Positions 53,992 through 60,400 of a stretch of 64,000 nt of DNA are shown piece after piece; the first letter of the stretch is position 1, and each line of letters starts with the position of its first letter. This DNA comes from Bimastos eiseni. Its lineage: Eukaryota; Annelida; Clitellata; Crassiclitellata; Lumbricidae. The notes beneath the pieces are model-generated. The model searched no databases and was not told the DNA's origin. It saw only the letters and a list, made by a program, of their open reading frames with translations. A program made the translations under genes and the position numbers. The DNA lies in the NCBI GenBank assembly GCA_959347315.1, contig OY365810.1:17516658-17580657 (forward strand), in the 5' to 3' direction.

Positions 53992-56371
53992 TAGATAGAG
54001 AGAGAGAGAGAAATAGGAGAGAGACAAAGAGAGACAAAGAGATAGAGAACGAGAGAGACGGACAGAGACAAACAGAGACTGACATACAGAGAGATAGACA
54101 GACAAACAGACAGACATCAGAGACAGATAGAGAGCTAAGGCCGCCGACTTAATGGCCGCTGTCCTCTCTGCCGTTGCCATAGCAACACAGTAGTTGCCTT
54201 TGTCACCGAAGACGGAATGGTGTGGGGTGCATCGAGAGGTCACCATGGCAGCCACCAGCTGCAGCGACATCAATTCCACCCCCAGCATATGGGTAGGAAC
54301 ACGGTGAGGGCAGGGGAGGTGGTGGAAGATTATTAACGCGATACGGAGAGGCAGGTATCCTGATTGATGGCCTTCTGTTCCTCCCCTCTCCACTTAGAAA
54401 TGCAATCACCTCCGTCACGACGAAATCAATACGATGCCAAACACGACCACTATAGACCTTAGTACGCGACCAGCATGCACACATAGGGCGCATTGCTAAT
54501 ATATATATATATATATTTATATTTATATTATATATATATATTGGATAAGTCAGATTGTCCGACGCCATCTGCAGCCAAAAATTGGCGGGAAACCAAACCA
54601 TATTAAGGTGGTTGAAAATGATTACATTCAACCCAAAAGTTGAATGTCCATCGCTAATATTCTGGTGTGTCTTCCAATATCTTGACTGATTTTTGTCAGT
54701 CTCACTGAGTCGATGGCTGGGTGTTTGAAAGACGTTTGTCGGAGGCGCGTTTACAGAAAACGGTGTAGTAGGGGCCAACATTTGGAGGCCCTTCAGATCC
54801 TGTAGACTGAGATGAGTCTGAAACTCTGATGGTGTTTTGCCTAACATGTAAAACAAACACGAAGACTTCTTCGCGATTTGAAGCCGTTTTTTTTATATTA
54901 TTGTCAATGCAATCATGATTAGTTGTAAATGTTATTTCTAAGGAATGCGGAGTTGTTCGATTTTGAGCAAAGAAAACACAAGAATATTTGAAAGGGCTTA
55001 CCTACATATTTGTTGCAATGTAATGCAGCATTGCTATAACATACTGTATAAGATAAAAACAATGTTTGAAAAACTCATTCTGTGAAATTGAATCGGTGTT
55101 GAGAATGGCAACCTTTGCCAATGCATCGGTACACGTTATAAGACTAACTCTACAAGTTACAAATGCATCAATCGAAACTATGCTTATCTTGGCTCATTTA
55201 TCTCTTACCTTCGACTCTTTAGTTTCACAGCTCCAGAATTATAGCAACGTTTCATTACGCCAGATTTTTACCAACATTTAAGATAATAAAAATAAAAATT
55301 ATTAATATTGGTCACCAAAAACTAATAAAAGTTTTTTTAAATGATGGAATTATCGGACTAAAACTGTTGTTGCAAACAAGTTTGATGTTATTTCACATAA
55401 ATATTGTCATCCAATATTTTACATTATAATACAAAACAGCACCACACACTGTAAATGTGATTGAACTAGATATGAATAGCAGAGATTTGATTAGGTATTA
55501 TTGAATCGAGATTAACCATTTCAACAGGAAAATCAGTCGCTGTCTCTCGTTCATCGAGATCGTGCAAATAATTGTTATCGCTTCTATCTGCAGAGTGGCC
55601 ATTGCCACCCGTTCGAAGTCGGTCATTGCTTATGAGGGGGTACTTGAAAGGGAGTACTTGATAATTAGAGTACTTGAAAAGGGAGAGTACTTGAGGGGAG
55701 TACTTGAGAGGGAGTACTCTCGACTACAGTCTCACTTCCGATTACTCTAGCATTTCTACCGTCAGACAGTTCTAGAATGGGTTCTTGAAAGGTGCTATAT
55801 AAATATGCACGTGCTAAATAAAGCCAGCTAATTAAAGGTTTATTCTTAGCATAAGCACCGACCTTATTAGATTCGCTTACTACTCCCCATAATAAACATA
55901 TACATACATACACATATATGCGATAAGCCATATAATACAAACGGGGACTTACTTATAAAGATACATACAATACATACAAAGATACGTCAAGTAGTATGAG
56001 TTGATGATGATGATGATGATGACGATATTTGAATGACTTACTGGCTATGGCAATCGTTGCATTTCTGCTGATTGCACTTGTTCCTGTCAGTGGATTCGTT
56101 GCGTTGCAGTAGTAGACTCCTGCGTCTGATGAGGATCGGTTTCCCTTCGAATGGGAGACTCGTAGGAAGAAGAGCTGACCATTTGGAAGCAACATCCGGT
56201 GTGACGACGGATTGTCGTTCGTCGTGATCACCAGCTGACCATTGCGATACCACGTGATGACCGGAAGTGGCTGACCGTCGGCCTTGCAGTTCAGCATCGC
56301 CGCGTCGTTCCTCGCAACGAACTGATCATCAGGATGTTCAGTGATGCGTGGCTCACTCGTCTCCTGGACCC
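26728..56371 (-). CDS. ROBO: Roundabout (ROBO) family receptor (whole visible gene, 15 exons)
   Basis: ROBO proteins are single-pass receptors for Slit that steer axons and migrating cells. Fifteen exons join in frame into about 1300 codons with the canonical order: Ig1 to Ig5 (each with its Cys pair and Trp), three FN3 domains, one transmembrane helix, and a cytoplasmic tail. Ig1 contains [16 protein letters not shown], a hallmark of ROBO Ig1 (the Slit-binding module). Ig2 has the RDEFREHP and [10 protein letters not shown] blocks. FN3-3 has the [11 protein letters not shown] signature. The exon with the start codon and signal peptide is not seen and probably lies beyond 56371, perhaps outside the window. 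The tail, 26728-28323 plus the TM exon, is tyrosine-rich but lacks visible proline-rich CC2/CC3 motifs. Vertebrate ortholog number cannot be assigned, since invertebrates usually have one ROBO. Confidence 0.9.
27717..27855. repeat. 34-bp minisatellite (4 copies) in a short ROBO intron
   Basis: The unit CCGCACATGTGCCAAACCCT... plus TTGATTATGCATGA occurs four times with few changes. It lies in the 487-bp intron between the last two exons (27456-27942). Confidence 0.9.
27943..28323 (-). CDS. ROBO: ROBO cytoplasmic exon 1
   Basis: This 381-bp exon, phase 1 to 1, has the acceptor TTTGCAG and the donor GCAG|GTACAC. An in-frame alternative acceptor at 28369 would add 15 codons. The sequence contains LENTYENV and, near the end, a Tyr-rich stretch ([17 protein letters not shown]). 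These could correspond to the CC0/CC1 tyrosines of other ROBOs, but no exact motif match was found. Confidence 0.72.
28440..28525. repeat. Short TGACATGACGTATGA repeat
   Basis: TATGACATGACGTATGA-like words recur four to five times within 85 bp of the intron. It is a small degenerate tandem repeat. Confidence 0.6.
28526..29135 (-). other. ROBO intron sequence upstream of the mariner relic
   Basis: No exon is seen. Around 28598-28660 a tRNA-like stretch (GGTAGCACTCTGG...GGATCGATTCCCGCTACC) may be a decayed tRNA-derived sequence, but the boxes are weak. Confidence 0.4.
29136..30257 (+). mobile_element. Tc1/mariner-type DNA transposon relic
   Basis: The element runs 29138-30255 with flanking TA dinucleotides (29136-29137 and 30256-30257). 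Its ends, CAG...TTCAATAAAAAATACC and the reverse complement of GGCATTTTTTATTGAGCC, open inverted repeats of nearly 300 bp. The centre encodes mariner transposase pieces: a [14 protein letters not shown] block, [15 protein letters not shown] and the diagnostic [11 protein letters not shown]. Between FQQ and HAVK the usual DGAP block is deleted with a frame change, and the upstream catalytic region is missing, so it is dead. It sits in the ROBO intron between the transmembrane and tail exons. Confidence 0.85.
29239..29864 (+). pseudogene. Mariner transposase remnant
   Basis: The 166-codon frame 29239-29739 covers part of the left inverted repeat and then the middle of a mariner transposase. The last third continues in another frame at about 29722-29864 with the WPPNSSDLN motif. 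A short deletion removes the catalytic DGAPAH aspartate block. Only the C-terminal half of the family is recognisable. Confidence 0.78.
30301..30498 (-). CDS. ROBO: ROBO transmembrane exon
   Basis: It follows CTCCTGCAG and encodes a short juxtamembrane stretch. A hydrophobic helix comes next, from [11 protein letters not shown] through CTLVVWLY, then a stop-transfer run of seven arginines. The donor is A|GTAAGA in phase 1. This is the only transmembrane segment seen in the gene. Confidence 0.92.
30983..31148 (-). CDS. ROBO: ROBO FN3-3, second half
   Basis: The exon enters in phase 0 after CAACGAAG and ends in phase 1 with G|GTCGGT. It encodes [11 protein letters not shown]...[23 protein letters not shown], the tyrosine-corner half of a fibronectin III fold. 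This continues the ...TGYK of the preceding exon in the way ROBO1 has EYKIWCLGNE. Confidence 0.9.
31149..32094 (-). other. ROBO intron within FN3-3
   Basis: GTACGT donor. Contents include a (TA)/(CA) stretch at 31500-31600 and a degenerate GGGTCGGGTT repeat at 31825-31925. No other feature is seen. Confidence 0.7.
32095..32210 (-). CDS. ROBO: ROBO FN3-3, first half
   Basis: It follows GATTATCAG and encodes [11 protein letters not shown]...[20 protein letters not shown], ending in phase 0 before GTACGT. The PPPxxHQNG loop is highly characteristic of the third FN3 domain of ROBO receptors. Confidence 0.92.
32907..33004. repeat. (GT)n then (GA)n microsatellite
   Basis: A run of GT-rich dinucleotides is followed by about 26 GA units. 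The apparent S/L-rich minus-strand peptide here is an artefact. Confidence 0.95.
33510..35060. repeat. 35-bp minisatellite, about 44 copies
   Basis: The unit is GGGTGAGGTGGTAGGATCAC followed by CCCAACTGAGAAGAA. Copies vary at a few positions (GTAG/GTAAGG, GACGAAG, short deletions), and longer blocks recur, such as the CCACAACTGAG GATCACC variants near 33730-33780 and 34160-34215. This indicates unequal exchange of multi-unit segments. It lies wholly inside a ROBO intron. Confidence 0.95.
35650..36150 (-). CDS. ROBO: ROBO FN3-2 exon with Gly/Pro-rich linker
   Basis: This 501-bp exon is phase 1 to 1. The first ~60 residues are a linker rich in Ser, Gly and Pro (including [12 protein letters not shown]). 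An FN3 domain follows: [17 protein letters not shown], then [11 protein letters not shown], an acidic loop ([11 protein letters not shown]), and [22 protein letters not shown]. The IEGFHINY and YRISLRPYY blocks correspond to IQGYRVMY and YEIKVRPYF in vertebrate ROBO1. The acidic insertion is unusual. Confidence 0.9.
36680..37320. repeat. 25-bp minisatellite, about 25 copies
   Basis: The unit ATAAGATGAGTGTAGAAATC followed by CTTAC repeats through the intron between FN3-1 and FN3-2. Variant units (TTTGCGTAAG, GTACAAAAGATG) recur in blocks, suggesting multi-unit duplication. The 36151-36679 part of the intron is unremarkable. Confidence 0.95.
37550..37700 (-). CDS. ROBO: ROBO FN3-1, second half
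   Basis: It enters in phase 0 after GTTATTTTAG and exits in phase 1 at AAAG|GTATCG. It encodes GWTVDSDRI...[36 protein letters not shown], the FN3 half with the RGLRPxTxYxFxVRAxNxxGLSxPS signature found in ROBO FN3-1. Confidence 0.92.
37955..38435 (+). mobile_element. Non-LTR retrotransposon 3' end relic
   Basis: The plus strand reads as a degraded ORF2 C-terminus: [15 protein letters not shown], then [11 protein letters not shown], then [15 protein letters not shown]. It corresponds to the LHWLPVxxRIxFK block of CR1/Jockey-type LINEs. It ends in GGGCGCTATATAAATTTC and GTAATGAATGAAT, the same tail type as 3780-4035. It lies in a ROBO intron in antisense orientation. Confidence 0.75.
38686..38966 (-). 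CDS. ROBO: ROBO Ig5 second half plus FN3-1 first half
   Basis: It enters after TTCTCTTGTAG with [20 protein letters not shown], the second Cys of Ig5. It then passes through a Pro-rich linker and begins FN3-1 with [21 protein letters not shown]. The exon ends in phase 0 at GAG|GTCGTC, a weak donor. Joining to GWTVD restores a normal FN3 strand. Confidence 0.9.
38967..39326 (-). other. ROBO intron inside Ig5
   Basis: GTTAGA donor and CTCTTGTAG acceptor. A short TGTTTTGATGTT-type repeat lies at 39080-39125. Nothing else is seen. Confidence 0.8.
39327..39524 (-). CDS. ROBO: ROBO Ig5, first half
   Basis: After GGTCGTTAG it encodes [37 protein letters not shown], with the first Cys and the Trp of an I-set Ig domain. 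It ends in phase 1 at CATG|GTTAGA. RPPPxIxxGPxNQT is the Ig5 start in ROBO proteins. Confidence 0.92.
39525..39906 (-). other. ROBO intron between Ig4 and Ig5
   Basis: GTCAGT donor. It contains an AGG/GAA-rich purine tract at 39805-39895. Nothing else was identified. Confidence 0.8.
39907..40066 (-). CDS. ROBO: ROBO Ig4, second half
   Basis: This phase 0 start follows CCTGTTGCAG. It encodes [52 protein letters not shown], with the second Ig4 Cys, and ends AAAG|GTCAGT. It continues the Ig4 strand ...FWKRENSQ of the upstream exon. Confidence 0.92.
40750..41110 (+). mobile_element. LINE relic, ORF2 C-terminal region
   Basis: Read across two or three frames, the plus strand shows [17 protein letters not shown]...[13 protein letters not shown] and finally [19 protein letters not shown]. 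That order is the C-terminal region of non-LTR retrotransposon polyproteins that end in a GRGRPR block. It is riddled with stops. It lies antisense in the long ROBO intron within Ig4. Confidence 0.7.
41111..42890 (-). other. ROBO intron, low-complexity and locally duplicated
   Basis: It contains TA repeats (41217-41260, 41382-41450), a purine-rich stretch (41455-41520) and an ATG/GAC trinucleotide tract (41797-41930). A CAGA-rich tract lies at 42530-42700. Two short segments are duplicated: near 41710 and 42280 (GATATTG.TTGTGATAGGAG), and near 42495 and 42722 (GAACCGAGT.CACGACA). No exon was recognised. Confidence 0.6.
42896..43505. repeat. 11-bp GAGAGAAATAG minisatellite and adjoining 14-bp repeat
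   Basis: GAGAGAAATAG repeats about 47 times (42900-43415) with a few TATAG variants. It is followed by about six copies of GAGCCAGAGAGACA to 43503. The 200-plus-codon minus-strand frames rich in Ser, Leu and Tyr arise because the unit has no stop codon on that strand; they are not genes. Confidence 0.97.
43528..43571 (-). pseudogene. Relic duplicate of the ROBO Ig4 first-half exon
   Basis: The segment 43505-43620 aligns with 43700-43910, including the acceptor (TTGTAG|CTCA), the exon start, the donor (GTAGGTTG) and both flanking intron stretches. The copy keeps only 44 bp; about 81 bp of the middle (with the Ig4 Cys) are deleted. It still has a usable acceptor and donor and enters in phase 1 and leaves in phase 0, like its parent at 43723-43847. 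Splicing in addition to the parent would shift frame; replacing it would leave a truncated Ig4. Confidence 0.75.
43723..43847 (-). CDS. ROBO: ROBO Ig4, first half
   Basis: After TCGTTTGTAG (phase 1) it encodes [41 protein letters not shown]. The first Cys and the Trp of Ig4 are present, and it ends in phase 0 at CAG|GTAGGT. CEAxGNPxPAIFWxRExSQ is the conserved ROBO Ig4 core. Confidence 0.93.
43848..44438 (-). other. ROBO intron between Ig3 and Ig4
   Basis: GTAAGT donor. It includes a C-rich CACCCCACCCACTA tract at 44080-44190. No other element is seen. Confidence 0.8.
44439..44566 (-). CDS. ROBO: ROBO Ig3, second half
   Basis: It enters in phase 2 after CTGTGTAG and encodes [41 protein letters not shown]. 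It carries the second Ig3 Cys and leaves in phase 1 at T|GTAAGT. Confidence 0.92.
44567..45121 (-). other. ROBO intron inside Ig3, with an 18-bp repeat
   Basis: GTGACA donor. At 44612-44705 the unit GATTGACAGCCATGGAGT is repeated about five times with decay at the distal end. The rest is unremarkable. Confidence 0.8.
45122..45260 (-). CDS. ROBO: ROBO Ig3, first half
   Basis: This exon has no long open frame of its own. After ATCGTTTACAG (phase 1) it reads [40 protein letters not shown], with the first Cys and Trp of an I-set domain. It ends in phase 2 at CACAG|GTGACA. It fills the gap between Ig2 and the Ig3 second half exactly in frame. Confidence 0.9.
45261..46014 (-). other. ROBO intron between Ig2 and Ig3
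   Basis: GTCAGG donor. A GTCA/AGTC-rich stretch lies at 45815-45925, within which ATTCCGTCTCTT occurs twice. Nothing else is recognised. Confidence 0.8.
46015..46317 (-). CDS. ROBO: ROBO Ig2
   Basis: A single exon encodes the whole second Ig domain, phase 1 to 1. It begins [10 protein letters not shown] and contains [23 protein letters not shown], then [17 protein letters not shown], and ends LTVLG|GTCAGG. The RDxFRxxP start and the RGxPEPxIxWKKDG core are ROBO Ig2 signatures. A Thr/Ser-rich insertion ([10 protein letters not shown]) sits between strands C and E. Confidence 0.93.
46904..47110 (-). CDS. Small unassigned open frame, coding-like
   Basis: The frame starts at ATG 47110 with a second ATG two codons later. 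The 67-residue product has varied composition ([20 protein letters not shown]..., an Ala run, [10 protein letters not shown], then a basic end) and stops at 46904. It stands out from the simple-sequence frames around it. No family was recognised, no promoter or splice context is clear, and it could be a retrocopy fragment or chance. Confidence 0.2.
   Translation of the reverse strand: MQMASLLELPLSFVPSTIPPDDSQQMHSVAAAAANSPQSPGSPDGQAVTPSIFTAKTQVQNMIRRNLE
47940..48340. mobile_element. Possible retroelement scrap with GCTATATAAATTC tail
   Basis: The stretch is less AT-rich than its surroundings and ends in TTTCGGCGCTATATAAATTC near 48308-48327. That tail is shared with the LINE relics at 3780 and 37955. 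No coding similarity was recognised, so only the tail supports the call. Confidence 0.35.
49169..49205. repeat. Perfect hairpin, 17-bp stem, 3-nt loop
   Basis: GAATATATAGGCCTACC, loop CAA, then GGTAGGCCTATATATTC. Each arm contains a TAGGCCTA octamer. It could form a stable stem in single-stranded DNA or RNA. No flanking gene is evident. Confidence 0.9.
49855..49925. repeat. 12-bp AGGAGAAGAAGA tandem repeat
   Basis: About five to six copies of AGGAGAAGAAGA in a row. The Phe/Ser-rich frame on the minus strand is an artefact. Confidence 0.95.
53948..54010. repeat. (GA)n microsatellite with GATA interruption
   Basis: GA runs interrupted by ATAGATAGATAG, flanked by GACAGA-type repeats up to 54130. 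Confidence 0.95.
55638..55725. repeat. GAGTACTTGA-type short tandem repeat
   Basis: The words GGGAGTACTTGA and GAGTACTTGAAAA recur six times, so the palindrome AGTACT is spaced every 14-20 bp. Confidence 0.8.
56042..56371 (-). CDS. ROBO: ROBO Ig1 (first recognised exon)
   Basis: This 330-bp exon, phase 1 to 1, has the acceptor GTGATGCAG and the donor A|GTAAGT. It encodes [29 protein letters not shown], then [22 protein letters not shown] and [11 protein letters not shown]. In other ROBOs the corresponding block is SHRMLLPSGSLFFLRI, which forms part of the Slit-binding face. The internal ATG at 56297 is not the start, since the domain begins about 24 codons upstream. The signal-peptide exon must lie further upstream. 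Confidence 0.93.
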
Positions 56372-58125
56372 CTGCATCACACGCACAACACCCACCGATT
56401 CAACTCCAGTCGTGAAGATAAAGGCAAAGCCTGCAGTGTCCGATTTGTCGGGGGGTCAGAGGGTTTGGACCCCCACGCTTCTTTTTCCTGACCCCCAAGC
56501 TCTCAGCCTCCAATCGACCCCGGGAGGTCGGCTTGACTCCCTCAAGTTCATTACCCAGGCGACTGCATTTGCTGCGCACTCTGTCTTCACTGGTTGTGGA
56601 CTTGGACATATTGTGTGGGTCTGGAGTTCAATTTGACTTGGTGATACGGGTAGGCCTACTTCTTTTCTAAGGACTGTTGCTGGAAAAGAGATTATGGAAG
56701 GCCCCTATTTTCTTGGAAGGTATCGTGTGACGTTTTGGGCAGACTCATGCCAGCATTTTTAAATACATATAAATCCAATAATAATTAGACCTATCTCTGC
56801 ATACGGCATAATTTCACTAACTTTCTAGAATTTTGTGCTGCTATAAACCAGCGCATAACTCTAACTTAATCCATTTACAGCCTATAGAGTTTTAAACAGT
56901 TATGGAATGTCTGACTTAAATGATTACTATTGTATCTCTGTCGTATTAAAAGTCCGAGCATTGCTCGCAAACCGACTGGTTGGTTAGAAGAATTGAAAAA
57001 GGCACGGTTAGAGGGGAAAGATGGCGAAACCCATGGCAACCATCTCGGTGTCACAGCGCCTATATCAGGACGTTTACATGTATTCATGTACGGTAGAGGA
57101 ACGTTTCTAGAGTAGCATAGACAACAGAACGCGAATTCAGTTAAGAGCGGCTGCTGCGGTCGTAGTTCAGTCCATTCAGTCGACACTAATATCTACAAAT
57201 GACATTAGCTGAAATGTAGGCTGCGCTCAAACGAACGCTTCCTATTCCTCCTCTCCTCCTCCCATCCCTCCACCTCTTCCTCCTTCTCAGCTTCCTCTCT
57301 CCTTCTCCTCTTCCTCTCCCATCCCACTCCTACTCCTTCTCCCCATCATCTCCTCCCCATCATCCCCTCTTCCTCCCTTCCCCTCCACTCCTCCTCCTCC
57401 TCCTCCTCCTCCTCCTCCTCCTCCTCCTCCTCCTCCTTCGTCTTACTAATCGAATCGCTGGGTTCTTCTAAGGTGTTGGTCGACGAACTTCTTCTGACTC
57501 AGATGACGTATTCACCCATCGCCATCTGGTGTCGCCTTCTGACTCGCGCATGCGCAACGAGCTCTACTGGAATGGATAAATCCCATTGAATAGAGTAAGT
57601 ATCAAATTTTCTGCATATTAAACACAGGCTTAATCCTATATTGCATGCAGTCTTAATTTCGAGATTTCTACTGCGCCCAAAAATGAAGTCTTGATAACCA
57701 AACGGGGTTAAATGCGAGTCTGTTACCCTTAAAACCGACAAACACGAATTTCAAGCTACAGAATTCCAAGATACAGACGCCTCATGTTCATTTCAACCGA
57801 AGGACAATCAATGAAACCCAGTAGTAGGCCTAGACATAAGACCCATCTAAGTCATATCTACGTCATTAATTGAGTTCAGAAGTCAAGTTCTATCTATTAC
57901 TTATTTGGACAATGCATGTAGGATATGGACGTATATTTCAGGCAATCGCAGAAGAGGATTAGAAAATTAGCAGATGGGAATTTCCTAACCGGCATTGGGG
58001 GTACAATATTCCATCAATTCATTGATAAGTGAGAAGGGCCAAGACTACACAAAAACATCTGCATTCACATATACTTGGAACTTGTGATTAACTGTATTTC
58101 CACCTGTATCCTGATGCGGTCGCGG
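56372..58125. other. Upstream of ROBO Ig1 exon, nothing recognised
   Basis: No convincing signal-peptide exon was found on the minus strand. A CTC/TCC pyrimidine tract occupies 57240-57440. A 61-codon plus-strand frame at 56930-57115 has no family. Confidence 0.5.
57384..57437. repeat. (TCC)n microsatellite
   Basis: About 16-18 uninterrupted TCC/CTC triplets within a longer pyrimidine-rich stretch. Confidence 0.95.
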
Positions 58126-58129
58126 AGGC

Positions 58130-58445
58130 AACTATAACATCTACGCCTCCCCGTCCTGGTGTGGTGTGACCTCGGCCGCTGATCGGTCCAGCCTGGACCG
58201 ATTTCTGAATAAATGCAAGAGCATTGGATACCTCCCCGATGGGCTTTCAACAATGGAGAAGATGGCCGACGCATCGGATAGGCGCCTTTTGCATGTTGTT
58301 ACTGAAAATGCCAATCACGTATTACGAAATCTCTTTCCACCGGTTTATATGACTCGCTACAGCTTAAGACCACGCCCACACATTTTTCACACTTCCGGAG
58401 GGAGATGTTCTCAATTACATTCATAAAATTCTGCACAAGTGATGA
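58130..58445 (+). mobile_element. Non-LTR retrotransposon ORF2 C-terminus
   Basis: The plus-strand frame 58166-58426 begins with TSAADRSSLDRFLNKCKSIGY, followed by ADASDRRLLHVVTENANHVLRNLFPP and YSLRPRPHIF. This is the conserved end of a LINE family whose polyprotein ends after a YxLRPRxHxF block. The preceding ASPSWCGV block is present in another frame, so the copy is frameshifted and truncated. Confidence 0.75.
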
Positions 58446-59460
58446 CTTTATATTTTTTATTTACGTATTTTCTAACTGACTGCGGTTTGACATTCAGACA
58501 CATTAACGAATATATATATATATATAATATATATTTATATATATGTATATATACATATATGGGTTGTCATCTGGTTTGTTGCCAATGGACGAATAATGTA
58601 TGTAGATATAAATGTAAACTTTTTATATATACTATAGATACATAAAGAGAGAGGGAGACAGACAGACAGAGAGGGAGAGAGGGAGATGTTCGACCAATGT
58701 TTCAACCGTGCTAGCCACCAAGACCGTCCCCTCACTTGTGTATCGCTGCAGTCCCGGTGTAGTTATCCCTAACCCAACCCATCAATGATGTATGCTGTGA
58801 TCGTCGTCTGGTGTGATGGCGCCAATTTGAAGCGGACAACCACGTGTCATGAATAATGCATAAAGTTCTCCGATGGTACCTTTAACGCCCGCTTTGCTAT
58901 CCTCTGCGGTCAGGAACGCCGCCCCATGAAAGAAACAGGACTCGGCACCCATAATACCCATAATGCATAGTGGCGGATGTACGCAGCAAACGATGAGCTT
59001 CCGCTGAGGACTCTTCAGCGAAACAAAGATAATGAGTGGACAGCAAGCGCTTACAAGAGATGCCAGGTTTCGTATATCAGTGACACCATAAAAACTATGC
59101 GACACTTCAATCACTATTTAAGCATGCAGTACAACAATTTCTGCTGCGTCCGTTTGGATTCTAACAGTTGTTGAATTCTGGATTTGAATCTGAAGTATTA
59201 TGGATCTCAGAAGACAAAAAACAGTCCCTTCAGTTAGAACTGATTCAGTCATGAGTATAAAGTGTAGGCTATTCATTTATTTGCCTCTGCATGTAGATAT
59301 CGTTTCGTGTCGTATCGGTATCTGAGAACTTATTGTCCGCTTCTTACAGCCTAGCTCTACAGCCCCGAGGAAATAAATATCTTCAGGAAGCGAAGGGATG
59401 AGGCGGGTGACATAGTCACATAATGCAAGTAGTAGACTAAAATCTTAAACTACGGATTGA
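58446..59460. other. Intergenic, nothing recognised
   Basis: It holds TA microsatellites (58510-58560) and a GA/GACA tract (58645-58690). A 110-codon minus-strand frame at 58782-59114 has no recognised domain. Confidence 0.45.
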
Positions 59461-59464
59461 AGGG

Positions 59465-60400
59465 AGGTAGGTCAGTACACATAGAAGGGTCCACGATGGC
59501 AAAGGCACGGTGTTGGGTCATAGCAGACCTTGCTTACCCTGGGAACTAGTAGATCATGTCGATCCGCTGACCGAAGAGGACGAGAAGAGACTGCAGACAG
59601 AGAGATTTGTGTATTAAGTGCAGTTGAAGTCGCATAGGCGTGTGGCATAGTGCAAGTGGTACTCGGCGATCGACAGGGTGCCTCCAAGGGTGACACACCT
59701 AAGTCACGGACACTGCAGGATGAAAATGATACATTGACGTGAGAAGTGGGAGGTCAAATTTCAGAAGCCGCTGTTTGGTTCCAAATCAGATGAGTTGAGT
59801 CTTAGAGGAGTTGCGCTTAAGTCGATTGGCCAACATCTATCGTGGATATCATGTGATAGTGAGTCAATCGAGCCCACATGATAGAGAGCTGTTCAGCGGG
59901 AGGACTTTGTACAAAGACGAGGACGTCGTCAGCACAAGGGTGGTCAATGGGTCACTGGTCATGTGTGTAGTAAATGAGGAAGGAATATCCGCTGTATAGT
60001 GTAGCTACGCACAAGATGGGGCCAACGACTGAACCTTGTGGAACATTGAACTCGACGCAAGTCGAAGTCTGTCTGTAATCAAAAAAGGCAACTATCTGGG
60101 AACGATCTAAACGATAAGATTTGAACAAGACAAGAGGAGGTCCACAGAGGAGACGAAACAGCTGAAGGTGCTGCACAAGATCGTATGATCGACCAAATCC
60201 ATGGCGGAGGAAAGAAAGAAAAATGCCAAGTGTGAGATATGTGATTTATCATTGGAGGATATGAGAGTGGAGAAACAAGAGGACTGTATCCTTGGACTGC
60301 TGACATCTGTGTGACCCTTGCAGCCGGGTCCCATGAGAGATGGTGGCGTCTTTCCAAACACAGCGAACGTCATTCATCATCAAATGAAACAGAAAGAAGT
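59465..60400 (-). mobile_element. Degraded LINE reverse transcriptase (CR1/Jockey-like)
   Basis: On the minus strand, in order, there is a block equivalent to LSAAFDTVDHxILL (seen as SAMDLVDHTIL). Next come SYRLDRSQIVAFFDYRQTST and VPQGSVVGPIL, then a VRDLGV block, then LRSADRHDLLVPRVSKVC near the end. These are successive reverse transcriptase motifs in several frames with deletions, and the YxDD region is lost. It is a dead element. Confidence 0.75.

Larger units (their letters stand above)
46318..56041 (-). other. ROBO intron between Ig1 and Ig2 (9.7 kb)
   Basis: No ROBO exon is recognised. The contents are low-complexity tracts: CA at 46780-46820, GA at 47220-47380, GAAGAAGGA at 49855-49925, GAC/GAT at 49950-50030, AGG at 51355-51440, GA at 53948-54010 and AT at 54500-54545. 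It also holds a hairpin at 49169-49205, a 67-codon open frame at 46904-47107, and scraps with GCTATATAAAT tails near 48312 and 55790. The rest is unassigned. Confidence 0.6.

Noticed and set aside
56400..56609. Candidate ROBO signal-peptide exon on the minus strand
   Set aside because: The 69-codon frame is basic and polar with no hydrophobic core or cleavage site.
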